Shown: positions 40,445 to 48,359 of the stretch, one piece after another
Layout of the letters: each line of letters opens with the position of its first letter
Position numbering within the stretch: position 1 is the stretch's first letter
Assembly (NCBI GenBank): GCA_964424355.1
Contig: CAYRIO010000010.1
Span: 1 to 64,000 of the forward strand
Reading direction: 5' to 3'
Source: CAZEHS01 sp964424355
Lineage (GTDB): Bacteria > Bacillota > Clostridia > Peptostreptococcales > Acidaminobacteraceae
DNA length: 64,000 bases
Position numbers and translations under genes: made by a program
Notes under the pieces: model-generated
Told to the model about the DNA's origin: nothing
Database searches by the model: none
Seen by the model: only the letters and a program-made list of their open reading frames with translations

Positions 40445-41857
40445 ATGGCTGTTCGAATCAAGAAGACCCTGGGTGTTCGAGGAATGACCTGCACGCACTG
40501 CGAAAGGGTCATCCAGGATGCCTTGATGAAAAATACCGGTGTGACAGAGGCGAAGGCCAGCTTTAAAGAAGGCAGTGTCCAAGTGGTGTTCGATTCGGAA
40601 TCGGTACAGGAATCGGAGCTGCTGCGTGCTATTGATGAAGCGGGTTATGAAGCCTTGCCGGATTATATCCCCGGCAAGCACCCCGGGAATTTATCGTCGT
40701 TACAGCTGGCGGGAGTCGGTATTCTCATAGCGGCCCTGTATATGCTGATCAACATGACGATAGGGTTCAACTTTATCCCGGAGCTATCAGCCTCCATGAG
40801 CTACGGCATGCTCTTTGTGGTGGGTTTACTGACCTCCCTGCACTGTATCGCCATGTGCGGCGGCATCAACCTGTCCCAGTGCCTGGTCCGTCGGGAAGAC
40901 GGCACCGCTGTGGCAGGGTGGAAACCCAGTCTGCTGTATAATGGCGGGCGCGTGATTTCTTATACGATCGTGGGCGGGCTGGTAGGAGCCCTGGGTTCTG
41001 CTGTGAGCTTTTCCGGCGGTGCCAGGGGGCTGATTGCAATCCTGGCGGGGGTCTTCATGGTTATCATGGGGATTAACATGCTGGGCCTGGTTCCTGGGTT
41101 GAGGCGTTTCAATATAAAGATTCCCGCGGGACTTCGGAACCGCATGCTGGGTGAGCAGGGCCAACGGGGGCCCCTGGTGGTCGGGCTCTTGAATGGGCTG
41201 ATGCCCTGCGGCCCGTTGCAGGCTATGCAGCTGTACGCCTTGGGTACGGGAAGCGCATTTGCCGGTGCCATGTCCATGCTGGTGTTCAGCTTGGGAACGG
41301 TTCCGCTGATGTTCAGCTTTGGTGCCCTCAGTACACTGCTCAGCAAACGGTTCACCCGGAATATGCTGAAGGTCAGTGCCATTCTGGTGGTTTTATTGGG
41401 TGCCATCATGATCCAGCGGGGTCTCAGCCTCAATGGAACTTCGGTACTTGTTTTGGCGGGCAGCGAAACGACCTTGGAGAACCCTGTCAGCATCGCCAAA
41501 ATCGTAGAGGGTGTGCAGATTGTCGAGGGGGAGCTCGGTGCCTCCTCCTATCCCGAAATTGTTGTCCAAAAGGGCATTCCGGTGCAGTTCAACCTCCATG
41601 CCGAGGCAGGGGCTATCAACGGCTGCAATAAATCCGTCTTGATTCCGAATTTCAACATCCAGAAGGATCTGGTACCGGGGGATAATGTCATGACGTTCAC
41701 CCCGGCCAACACGGGAGAAATCGGGTACACCTGTTGGATGGGGATGATCACCAGCAAAATCACGGTGGTGGAGGATCTCAGTCAGGTCAAGGGCGCTGCC
41801 CCCATTGCCCCTGAAAGCGCGGTTCCCGCCGTTTCGCCAAAGCCAGTGTCCCAATGA
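40445..41857 (+). CDS. HMA domain – SafE/DsbD-type transporter – cupredoxin fusion
   Basis: A 470-residue three-part protein. Part 1 (about 1-72) is a heavy-metal-associated domain with GMTCTHC (Cys16, Cys19). Part 2 (about 90-325) is a six-helix SafE/UreH/DsbD-like transporter core with LLTSLHCIAMCGGI and NGLMPCGPLQAM, each containing the CxxC-like or P-C-G helix motif. Part 3 (about 350-450) is an extracytoplasmic cupredoxin-like domain whose likely copper ligands are Cys in NGCN, Cys and Met in YTCWMGM. The arrangement suggests metal, most likely copper, moved or reduced across the membrane. CAGGAGGA precedes ATG 40445. Stand-alone transcription unit with downstream terminator. Confidence 0.83.
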   Translation: MAVRIKKTLGVRGMTCTHCERVIQDALMKNTGVTEAKASFKEGSVQVVFDSESVQESELLRAIDEAGYEALPDYIPGKHPGNLSSLQLAGVGILIAALYMLINMTIGFNFIPELSASMSYGMLFVVGLLTSLHCIAMCGGINLSQCLVRREDGTAVAGWKPSLLYNGGRVISYTIVGGLVGALGSAVSFSGGARGLIAILAGVFMVIMGINMLGLVPGLRRFNIKIPAGLRNRMLGEQGQRGPLVVGLLNGLMPCGPLQAMQLYALGTGSAFAGAMSMLVFSLGTVPLMFSFGALSTLLSKRFTRNMLKVSAILVVLLGAIMIQRGLSLNGTSVLVLAGSETTLENPVSIAKIVEGVQIVEGELGASSYPEIVVQKGIPVQFNLHAEAGAINGCNKSVLIPNFNIQKDLVPGDNVMTFTPANTGEIGYTCWMGMITSKITVVEDLSQVKGAAPIAPESAVPAVSPKPVSQ

Positions 41858-41895
41858 ATGAAATGCTTGTAAGACTGCAGGTGCAGTCTTGATTC

Positions 41896-41930
41896 TGAAA
41901 GTCGCCGTTGATGCTAACGGCGGCTTTTGT
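41896..41930 (+). terminator. Terminator of the HMA-SafE fusion gene
   Basis: AAAGTCGCCGTT / AACGGCGGCTTTT stem-loop with trailing T-run. It is preceded by a second short hairpin, AAGACTGCA/TGCAGTCTT at 41871-41890. Confidence 0.8.
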
Positions 41931-42013
41931 CGTTTGACTGCAATGGAAATGGATATAAATGAAAGACGAGAAGAAAGCAGAGTGGCATTTGCAGCGAAAG
42001 CGAGGTGATTCCT

Positions 42014-44773
42014 ATGGACAATGCGGGACTTTATCAGAAAATCATTCAGAAGGCCCCTTTGGGATATGCCTGCCATCGGATCATCTGCAATGAGGCGGGG
42101 GTGCCGGTGGATTATGAGTTCGTAGAAGTGAATGCGATATTTCTCACCTTTGCCGGCCTGGCGGATAAAACGGTTATCGGAAAACGGGCCAGTGAGGTGC
42201 TGCCGGATATTCTGACGGGCCCGTTCAATTGGGTTGGCTTTTATGGTGCGATTGCACTGGGAGGGCCGCCTCAAACCTTTGAGCAGTATTCTGAAGCGGT
42301 GGAAAGCTGGTACAGCATCGATGTGTTTTCCCCGGAGCCTGGATATTTTGTAACCCTGCTCAATGACATCACCCAGCTCAAAAAAAGTGCGCGGGAACTG
42401 GCGGTTTTGGAAGGACGCTATCATGATCTGGTGGAAACGGCCCCGCTGTGTGTGATCGTGGCGGAGATAGAAACCCAGCGGATCACCTATGCCAACCCGG
42501 TGATGCTCAATATGTTCGGATACACGGAACAGGAAATCATGCAGATGAAGGTGCTGGATTTTCACCCGGAACCTTTTCGCAACCTTGCTTTTCAAGAGTT
42601 TCAAGCGGTTATCCAGGGAAAAAAGACCTTAACAACGGATCTTCCCTGCCAACGGAAAGACGGCTCCACCTTCATTGCCAGCATTGCGGCGATCAGTGCG
42701 GAAATAGACGGAAAAACCAGTGTGGTCGGATTTGTAAAGGATATTACGGAACGCAGAGTGGTTGAAGACGCCATCAAGGCGGAGCGGGATATCTTCATCG
42801 GGGGACCGATTGTGGTTTTCCTCTGGAGAAATTTGCCGGGGTGGCCTCTTGAATACGTGTCGGAGAATGTGGAAAAGGTGCTGGGCTATCCCGTGGAGTA
42901 TTTCATGGCGGATTCCTCCCGCTATACTGCGCTAATCCACCCGGACGATAAACAGTGGGTGCGAGAGTCATTCGGCGCTATACAGGAAAATGAGTCGCGT
43001 TTCGTAGAACAGGAGTATCGCTTCCTCTGCGCCGATGGCAATTACCGCTGGATTTACTATTTCACCGTACCGCGGCGGGATGAGAGCGGTCGGATCACTC
43101 ACTACCATGCATACCTGATGGATATGACAGAGGTCCGCAACACCCAGGAAGCGTTAAAGCGGCAATTGGATTTGGAAAAGCTGACTTCGGAGATATCAAG
43201 CAGTCTGGTTACGGTTTCCTCTACCAACATCGAAAGGAAAATGAATCATGTGCTTCGGCGGATGGGCGATTTTTTCAACGTCGATCGCGCCTATATCTTT
43301 CAGTTCTCAGACGATTATCTTGCCATGAATAATACCTACGAATGGTGTGCTGAAGGGGTCATCCCCCAAAAGAATCTGTTCCAAGGGGTTCCCATAGCCT
43401 TTTTTCCCTGGTGGGAGAAGCAGCTGCGGGACAAGGGAATCATCGCCATCGGTGACAGCGGTGTCATGCCCCCGGAAGCTGCAAAGGAACAGCAATTTCT
43501 GATTGAATACGGCACCCGGGCGATGCTCTGCCTGCCCATGCTGCGGAATCAGGAACTGACGGGGTTCATCGGCTTTGATGCGGTTGACGGTCCCCGGTTT
43601 TGGAAAGCGGATGAGATTGGCGCATTGAGTATCCTGAACAACATCATTTCGGATACCTTCAACCGCTATCAATCCGATCAGGATATCCTGTATCTCAGTT
43701 ATCATGACAAGCTGACCGGACTCTATAACCGCAGATATTTTGAAGAGGAACTGAAGCGGATGGATACGGAAAGAGAACTGCCTCTTTCTGTGATCATCGG
43801 GGATGTGAACGGGCTGAAGATCACCAATGATGTTTTCGGTCATCTGGCAGGGGACAGGCTGCTGAAAACCATCGGCAGAATCCTCGGCGAAAACTGCCGG
43901 GATGAGGATATGGTTGCTCGCTGGGGCGGGGACGAGTTCGTCATCCTGCTGCCTCGGACCGCCCCGGAAGGGGCCGATGAGATTTGCAGGCGGATACAGG
44001 CCGCCTGCGGCGAAGCTTCCGATTTGCCGGTGCAGGTCAGCATTTCCCTGGGATACGCGACGAAAAAAAATACATCACAGGCCATGGAGCACATTTTGAA
44101 CAGTGCTGAGGACTGGATGTATCGCAGAAAACTTCTCGAAAGCCGGAGCTTCCGGAGTGCCATGGTGAACTCGCTGATCAGTACCCTGGCTGAAAAAAGC
44201 TTCGAGACCGTGGGGCATACGGAGCGAATGGGCGTGTTGAGCCTAAAAATCGGTGCGGTCATGGGTCTGCAGGAAGACGAGATGGAAAACCTGAACCTCC
44301 TCTCCCTGCTTCACGATATCGGAAAGGTAGCGGTGTCGGAACGGGTTCTGACCAAGGCCGATCAGCTGAACGATGAGGAATGGGTTGAAATTCAGCGGCA
44401 TTCTGAAATCGGTTATCGGATTGCTCAGTCCACGGTGGAGCTGGGACAGATGGCCGACCTGATCCTCAGCCATCACGAACGCTGGGACGGAAGCGGCTAT
44501 CCTAATCACTTGCAAGGGGATGATATCCCTCTGCTTTCAAGGATTGTGGCGGTGATCGATGCCTATGATGCCATGACCCACGAACGACCACACAGGCCGC
44601 AGATGACCCATGAAGAAACGCTCCGTGAGATTGAACGGTGTTCCGGATCGCAGTTCGATCCGATGGTGGTGGCACAGTTTCTGAAAGTCATGCAGGGGCC
44701 TACTTCAGCATCCGCTGAATCGTCACCAGCACCTCATCCACCACATCCAGATCCCCGGCTTGTACCCGGCTGA
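42014..44773 (+). CDS. Multi-PAS / GAF / GGDEF / HD-GYP signalling protein
   Basis: A 919-residue cytoplasmic protein. Three PAS-like domains (about 5-120, 130-250, 255-380; PAS 3 has LIHPDDKQWVRESF) are followed by a GAF-like domain (about 390-555), then GGDEF with intact GGDEF at 638-642 and an RxxD I-site (RDED) five residues before it, then an HD-GYP with HD at 767-768 and HHERWDGSGYP from 820. Both opposing c-di-GMP activities appear in one chain; which one prevails must depend on the sensors. GAGGTGAT lies 5 nt before ATG 42014; a GTG nine bases earlier is inside that site. The last 74 bp overlap the convergent csoR. Confidence 0.92.
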   Translation: MDNAGLYQKIIQKAPLGYACHRIICNEAGVPVDYEFVEVNAIFLTFAGLADKTVIGKRASEVLPDILTGPFNWVGFYGAIALGGPPQTFEQYSEAVESWYSIDVFSPEPGYFVTLLNDITQLKKSARELAVLEGRYHDLVETAPLCVIVAEIETQRITYANPVMLNMFGYTEQEIMQMKVLDFHPEPFRNLAFQEFQAVIQGKKTLTTDLPCQRKDGSTFIASIAAISAEIDGKTSVVGFVKDITERRVVEDAIKAERDIFIGGPIVVFLWRNLPGWPLEYVSENVEKVLGYPVEYFMADSSRYTALIHPDDKQWVRESFGAIQENESRFVEQEYRFLCADGNYRWIYYFTVPRRDESGRITHYHAYLMDMTEVRNTQEALKRQLDLEKLTSEISSSLVTVSSTNIERKMNHVLRRMGDFFNVDRAYIFQFSDDYLAMNNTYEWCAEGVIPQKNLFQGVPIAFFPWWEKQLRDKGIIAIGDSGVMPPEAAKEQQFLIEYGTRAMLCLPMLRNQELTGFIGFDAVDGPRFWKADEIGALSILNNIISDTFNRYQSDQDILYLSYHDKLTGLYNRRYFEEELKRMDTERELPLSVIIGDVNGLKITNDVFGHLAGDRLLKTIGRILGENCRDEDMVARWGGDEFVILLPRTAPEGADEICRRIQAACGEASDLPVQVSISLGYATKKNTSQAMEHILNSAEDWMYRRKLLESRSFRSAMVNSLISTLAEKSFETVGHTERMGVLSLKIGAVMGLQEDEMENLNLLSLLHDIGKVAVSERVLTKADQLNDEEWVEIQRHSEIGYRIAQSTVELGQMADLILSHHERWDGSGYPNHLQGDDIPLLSRIVAVIDAYDAMTHERPHRPQMTHEETLREIERCSGSQFDPMVVAQFLKVMQGPTSASAESSPAPHPPHPDPRLVPG

Positions 44774-45038
44774 CCACGCAGCTCTTCAAATGGTTCTCGA
44801 GCAGTACCCGGCTCAGGCCGTCCAGGGCTGAGCGAGCGGCGGCGATCTGGTTGAGGATATCATCACAATAGATGTCCTTTTCAATCATGCCCTTTATTCC
44901 CCGAATCTGACCTTCTACCCGATTGCATCGGGATAGAAGGTTTTTCTTTTCCAGCTGACTCCGCTCGGTTGTCCGGCCGCAATCGTCCGCCTCGCAGGCC
45001 GAAGCGCAGTGGGGACAGTGTCGTTCCAGATCTGCCAT
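44700..45038 (-). CDS. csoR: CsoR-family copper-sensing repressor
   Basis: A 112-residue DUF156/CsoR regulator. The Cu(I) ligand set Cys58, His83 and Cys87 is present (KDIYCDDIL, ENHLKSCVV), together with the conserved LLSRCNRVEGQIRGIKGMIE helix. The N-terminal about 25 residues form an extra Cys-rich tail (HCPHCASACEADDC) not usual in minimal CsoR. AGGAGG 5 nt before ATG 45038 selects this start over 45089. It is the last gene of copA-copZ-csoR, and the promoter upstream of copA carries CsoR-type operators, so the operon is autoregulated. Overlaps the GGDEF/HD-GYP gene convergently by 74 bp. Confidence 0.92.
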   Translation of the reverse strand: MADLERHCPHCASACEADDCGRTTERSQLEKKNLLSRCNRVEGQIRGIKGMIEKDIYCDDILNQIAAARSALDGLSRVLLENHLKSCVVSRVQAGDLDVVDEVLVTIQRMLK

Positions 45039-45057
45039 GAGTGCCTCCTGTGTGGGT

Positions 45058-45267
45058 CTATTCAATGCCGATGACATCATATCCGGCATCGTCGATGGCT
45101 TCTTTCACCATGTCATCGGTGACGGTTCCGTCCGCTTCAATCGTTGCGGTGTTCGTGGTCAGATCCACCGCGACTGCGGTGATGCCAGCCATGGCTTCCA
45201 ATGCCTTTTGTACCCGGGCGGTGCAGTGACCGCAGGACATGCCTTCAATGCGAATGATTTTTTTCAT
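45058..45267 (-). CDS. copZ: Copper chaperone CopZ
   Basis: A 69-residue single heavy-metal-associated domain with GMSCGHC (Cys12, Cys15) and the conserved AIDDAGYDV near the end. It shuttles Cu(I) to the CopA ATPase. GGAGG lies 5 nt before ATG 45267. It sits 43 bp after copA and 20 bp before csoR on the same transcript. Confidence 0.94.
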   Translation of the reverse strand: MKKIIRIEGMSCGHCTARVQKALEAMAGITAVAVDLTTNTATIEADGTVTDDMVKEAIDDAGYDVIGIE

Positions 45268-45309
45268 GGTTTCCTCCATAAGGTGTATTGTGATTGGGTG
45301 TCACCCGAA

Positions 45310-47772
45310 TCAGCGGGGTTTAAAGGTTTTTAACCGCAAAGCGTTGGAGACGACGGAGACGGAGCTCATGCTCATGGCAGCGGCTGCAAACACGGGATTC
45401 AGCAGGGGACCGCCAAAGATGTGGAGGATTCCGGCCGCCAGCGGGATTCCGATGATGTTGTAAAAGAACGCCCAGAAAAGGTTCTGCTTGATATTGCGGA
45501 TGGTGCTTCGGCTGAGCTGGATGGCGGTGACCACATCGGGCAGATCACTGCGCATCAGCACGATATCGGCGGATTCCATGGCCACATCAGTTCCGGAGCC
45601 GATGGCAATGCCCACATTGGCCTGGGCCAGCGCCGGTGCATCGTTGATACCATCGCCTACCATGGCGACAACCCGGCCCTGGCTCTGCAGCTTTTTCACC
45701 TCTGCAGCCTTATCGCCGGGGAGTACCTCGGCCAGCACCTGATCGATTCCGGCGATGTCCGCAATGGCCTGGGCTGTTTTCCGGTGGTCCCCGGTGATCA
45801 TGACCACCTGAATCCCCATAGCGTGGAGACGTTTTACCGCCTCGGGGCTGGAGTCCTTCAGGACGTCAGCTGCGGCGATGATTCCGGCAGGCTTGCCATT
45901 GATGGCCAGATACATGGGGGTTTTCCCGGCTTCTGCCAGGGATTCAAACGTACGGATGTGGGGGGCGATACCCACCTGATGCAGAGCCATCAATTTTTCA
46001 TTGCCCAGCAGGACACGGTCGGCTGCCACGATTACATCGATTCCGTGGCCGGGGACTGCGTGGAACTGCTCGGAGGCGAGTCGCTCAAGACCGGCGGCAT
46101 CGCTTTTTCGCACAATGGATTCCCCCAGGGGATGCTCACTGCCGAATTCCGCGGAGGCGGCATATTGAAGAACGGTATCCTGAGTGAAGCCCTCCAGGGC
46201 GATGATGTCGGTAACCTCCGGCGTTCCCTTGGTCAGGGTTCCGGTCTTATCGAAGACAACGGTGTTGATCTTGTGAGCGGTCTCAAGCGCTTCGCCGCTT
46301 TTCACCAGAATCCCCAGCTCCGCGCCCTTGCCGGTTCCCACCATGATGGCCGTAGGAGTGGCCAGCCCCAAAGCACAGGGACAGGCGATGACAAGTATGG
46401 CGATGAAGGCGGTGAGGGCGAAGGTGACCGTTTCACCGGCCAGGAGCCAGGCGATGGCAGTCAGTGCGGCGATGGCGAAAACCACAGGCACGAAGACCCC
46501 GGAGATGATATCCGCCAGCCGGGCAATGGGGGCTTTGCTGCCCTGAGCCTGCTCTACCAGGCGGATGATCTGAGACAGGGTGGTGTCCTGTCCGACCCGG
46601 GTCGCCTTAAAAAGGATGGACCCGGTCTTGTTCAGGCTGGCACCCACTACGGTGTCGCCGATGTTCTTTTCAACGGGAATGCTTTCTCCGGTCAGCATGG
46701 ATTCATCAATGCTGGTATGGCCCTCGACCACCTCGCCGTCCACAGCCACCTTCTCGCCGGGGCGCACCAGGATGATATCTCCGGTTTCCAGTTCTTCAAC
46801 GGGGATTTCAATCTGGGCATCTCCCTGGATGACGATGGCGGTCTTGGGGGCCAGCCCCATGAGCTTCTTAATGGCCTCGGAGGTTCTGCCCCGGGAAACT
46901 GTCTCCAGGGTCTTGCCCAGTTGTATCAGCGTCAGGATCACTGCAGCGGTCTCGAAATAGAGATTGTTGACGGCTTTGAATTCTCCCTGGCTGATGAGCC
47001 ACAGGGAAAACAGGCTGTAGGCTACGGCGGCGGAAGTTCCCATGGCAATCAGGGAATCCATGTTGGGAGCCCGATGGAGCAAGGCCTTGAAACCCACCGT
47101 ATAGAAGCGGTGGCCGTTGATGACCACCGGGATCACCAGGGCCAAACTGACAAGCCCGTACATTAAAGGATACTGCATGGGATTCATCCAGCCGGGCACT
47201 GGCCAGGCCAGCCAGGAAATCATGGGGCCCATGGCGATGTACAGCAGGGGGATGGAGAACCCTGCGGAAATCATGAATCGGCGCCACATGCTGTGGATTT
47301 CCTTTTCTTTTTTCGCGGCATCCTCATCGGGTTTCAGGAGAGCTTCCGCTTCCAGAGGCGTATAGCCCAGGTCCCGGATCTTCTGTTTGATCTCGGAAAG
47401 CCGGATCTGGCTGGGTTCATATACAATCTGGGCTTTTTCGGTTGCCAGGTTCACGGAGGCGCTCTTCACACCCGGCATTTTGCCGACCTTCACCTCGATG
47501 ATCCGCACACAGGCAGCGCAGGTCATCCCTTCAATGGGGATGGTGACCGTCTTGGCTGTTTGCTCCTGAAGCGCTCCATATCCAGCTTTTTCGATAGCCT
47601 GAATCAGGGTTTCGGGCTGGAATTGAGCCTCGTCATAGGTGAGGGTGAGCTTTTCGGTGGCCAGATTCACAGCGGCCTCGGTCACGCCGGGTTGCTTCCT
47701 GCTGACTCGTTCAACAGCCCGAGAGCAGGCAGCACAGGTCATGCCGGTAATTTTATACGTTTCGGTCTTCAT
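45310..47772 (-). CDS. copA: Copper-exporting P1B-type ATPase
   Basis: An 820-residue P-type ATPase. Two N-terminal heavy-metal-associated domains carry GMTCAACSR (Cys13, Cys16) and GMTCAACVR; then eight membrane helices with the transport motif CPC in VIACPCALGLATP; phosphorylation site DKTGTLTKGTPEV; the HP locus SEHPLGESIV; and the hinge VGDGINDAPALAQANVGIAIGSGTD. These define a Cu(I) exporter of the plasma membrane. GAGGTGAA precedes ATG 47772; the longer frame to 47877 reads through the operators and is not coding. First gene of copA-copZ-csoR. Confidence 0.96.
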   Translation of the reverse strand: MKTETYKITGMTCAACSRAVERVSRKQPGVTEAAVNLATEKLTLTYDEAQFQPETLIQAIEKAGYGALQEQTAKTVTIPIEGMTCAACVRIIEVKVGKMPGVKSASVNLATEKAQIVYEPSQIRLSEIKQKIRDLGYTPLEAEALLKPDEDAAKKEKEIHSMWRRFMISAGFSIPLLYIAMGPMISWLAWPVPGWMNPMQYPLMYGLVSLALVIPVVINGHRFYTVGFKALLHRAPNMDSLIAMGTSAAVAYSLFSLWLISQGEFKAVNNLYFETAAVILTLIQLGKTLETVSRGRTSEAIKKLMGLAPKTAIVIQGDAQIEIPVEELETGDIILVRPGEKVAVDGEVVEGHTSIDESMLTGESIPVEKNIGDTVVGASLNKTGSILFKATRVGQDTTLSQIIRLVEQAQGSKAPIARLADIISGVFVPVVFAIAALTAIAWLLAGETVTFALTAFIAILVIACPCALGLATPTAIMVGTGKGAELGILVKSGEALETAHKINTVVFDKTGTLTKGTPEVTDIIALEGFTQDTVLQYAASAEFGSEHPLGESIVRKSDAAGLERLASEQFHAVPGHGIDVIVAADRVLLGNEKLMALHQVGIAPHIRTFESLAEAGKTPMYLAINGKPAGIIAAADVLKDSSPEAVKRLHAMGIQVVMITGDHRKTAQAIADIAGIDQVLAEVLPGDKAAEVKKLQSQGRVVAMVGDGINDAPALAQANVGIAIGSGTDVAMESADIVLMRSDLPDVVTAIQLSRSTIRNIKQNLFWAFFYNIIGIPLAAGILHIFGGPLLNPVFAAAAMSMSSVSVVSNALRLKTFKPR

Positions 47773-47790
47773 GGGTTCACCTCGATTGAT

Positions 47791-47846
47791 ATACCCCGTG
47801 GGGGTATCTGTAATTTCAATATACCCCCACGGGGTATATTTGTCAA
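47791..47846 (-). promoter_or_regulatory. copA promoter with two CsoR-type operators
   Basis: On the minus strand TTGACA (47841-47846), 17-bp spacer, TATATT (47818-47823). A CsoR-like operator ATACCCCCACGGGGTAT (47821-47837) fills the spacer, and ATACCCCGTGGGGGTAT (47791-47807) lies downstream at +1 to +20. The two are exact reverse complements of each other, centred 30 bp apart. Confidence 0.92.
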
Positions 47847-47884
47847 GAGATCTTGACCCGTTAGGTTTTAAATTCATTTAGTAT

Positions 47885-47898
47885 AGCAAACGTTTGCT
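47885..47898. promoter_or_regulatory. LacI-type operator upstream of copA / 4-hydroxybutyrate region
   Basis: AGCAAACGTTTGCT, a perfect 14-bp palindrome sharing the GCAAACGTTTGC core with the site at 22427-22438. It lies 39 bp upstream of the copA -35 box and 410 bp before the sigma-54 promoter. Confidence 0.65.
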
Positions 47899-48005
47899 TC
47901 GCGTGCATGCACTATATTCAGCTTCTTTGAAACAGGGATTGTAAGATTTTGGGGCGAAAGGCTAAGCGGATGCGGGTGCAGCTGTCATCGGCAGCGGGAA
48001 AAACG

Positions 48006-48037
48006 GCGCATGTGTTGCGAATGTGCAACACATGCGC
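48006..48037. promoter_or_regulatory. Palindromic upstream activator site 1 (candidate)
   Basis: Perfect 13-bp arms GCGCATGTGTTGC / GCAACACATGCGC with a 6-bp spacer. The inner TGTTGC-N6-GCAACA recurs at 48194-48211. About 280 bp upstream of the -24/-12 promoter, a usual distance for enhancer-binding proteins. Confidence 0.6.
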
Positions 48038-48193
48038 ATAAATGCAACTGCCTTTAAAAGGCAACGTTAAAGGTTAATATTTTAACAATAACAAAGACAT
48101 ATTTAATGCTTAAATTAAATGGATACATGTGTTTTGATAAAAGGGAAGCCGGGTGATTTTCGCAGGATATCGCTGTTTTTTTCACGAACAAAT

Positions 48194-48211
48194 TGGTGCA
48201 AATACGCAACA
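48194..48211. promoter_or_regulatory. Palindromic upstream activator site 2 (candidate)
   Basis: TGGTGC-N6-GCAACA, one mismatch from the inner palindrome of site 1, centred 181 bp from it and about 95 bp upstream of the -24/-12 promoter. Confidence 0.5.
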
Positions 48212-48296
48212 AATCCCCAAAGGGACGCAATGTGTCCATCGGGATGAAAACGCTGAACCCGAGAACGTTCAACGAAGTTTAACGTTTGCTTTGATT

Positions 48297-48312
48297 TGGC
48301 ATGGCTCTTGCT
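48297..48312 (+). promoter_or_regulatory. Sigma-54 (-24/-12) promoter of the 4-hydroxybutyrate operon
   Basis: TGGCATGGCTCTTGCT matches TGGCAYG-N4-TTGCW with correct GG-to-GC spacing. Transcription would begin near 48324, 36 bp before the first start codon. No competing -35/-10 pair is obvious. Confidence 0.78.
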
Positions 48313-48359
48313 CTCCTATACAGACAGTTAAGAAAACAAAAGAGAAAGAAGGGGTTCCT

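Noticed and set aside
45421..47166. 581-codon plus-strand ORF
   Set aside because: Antisense shadow of copA; composition dominated by Gly, Asp and His with no domain.
47773..47877. Upstream extension of copA to 47877
   Set aside because: The extra 35 codons are the two CsoR operators and promoter; GAGGTGAA selects the start at 47772.
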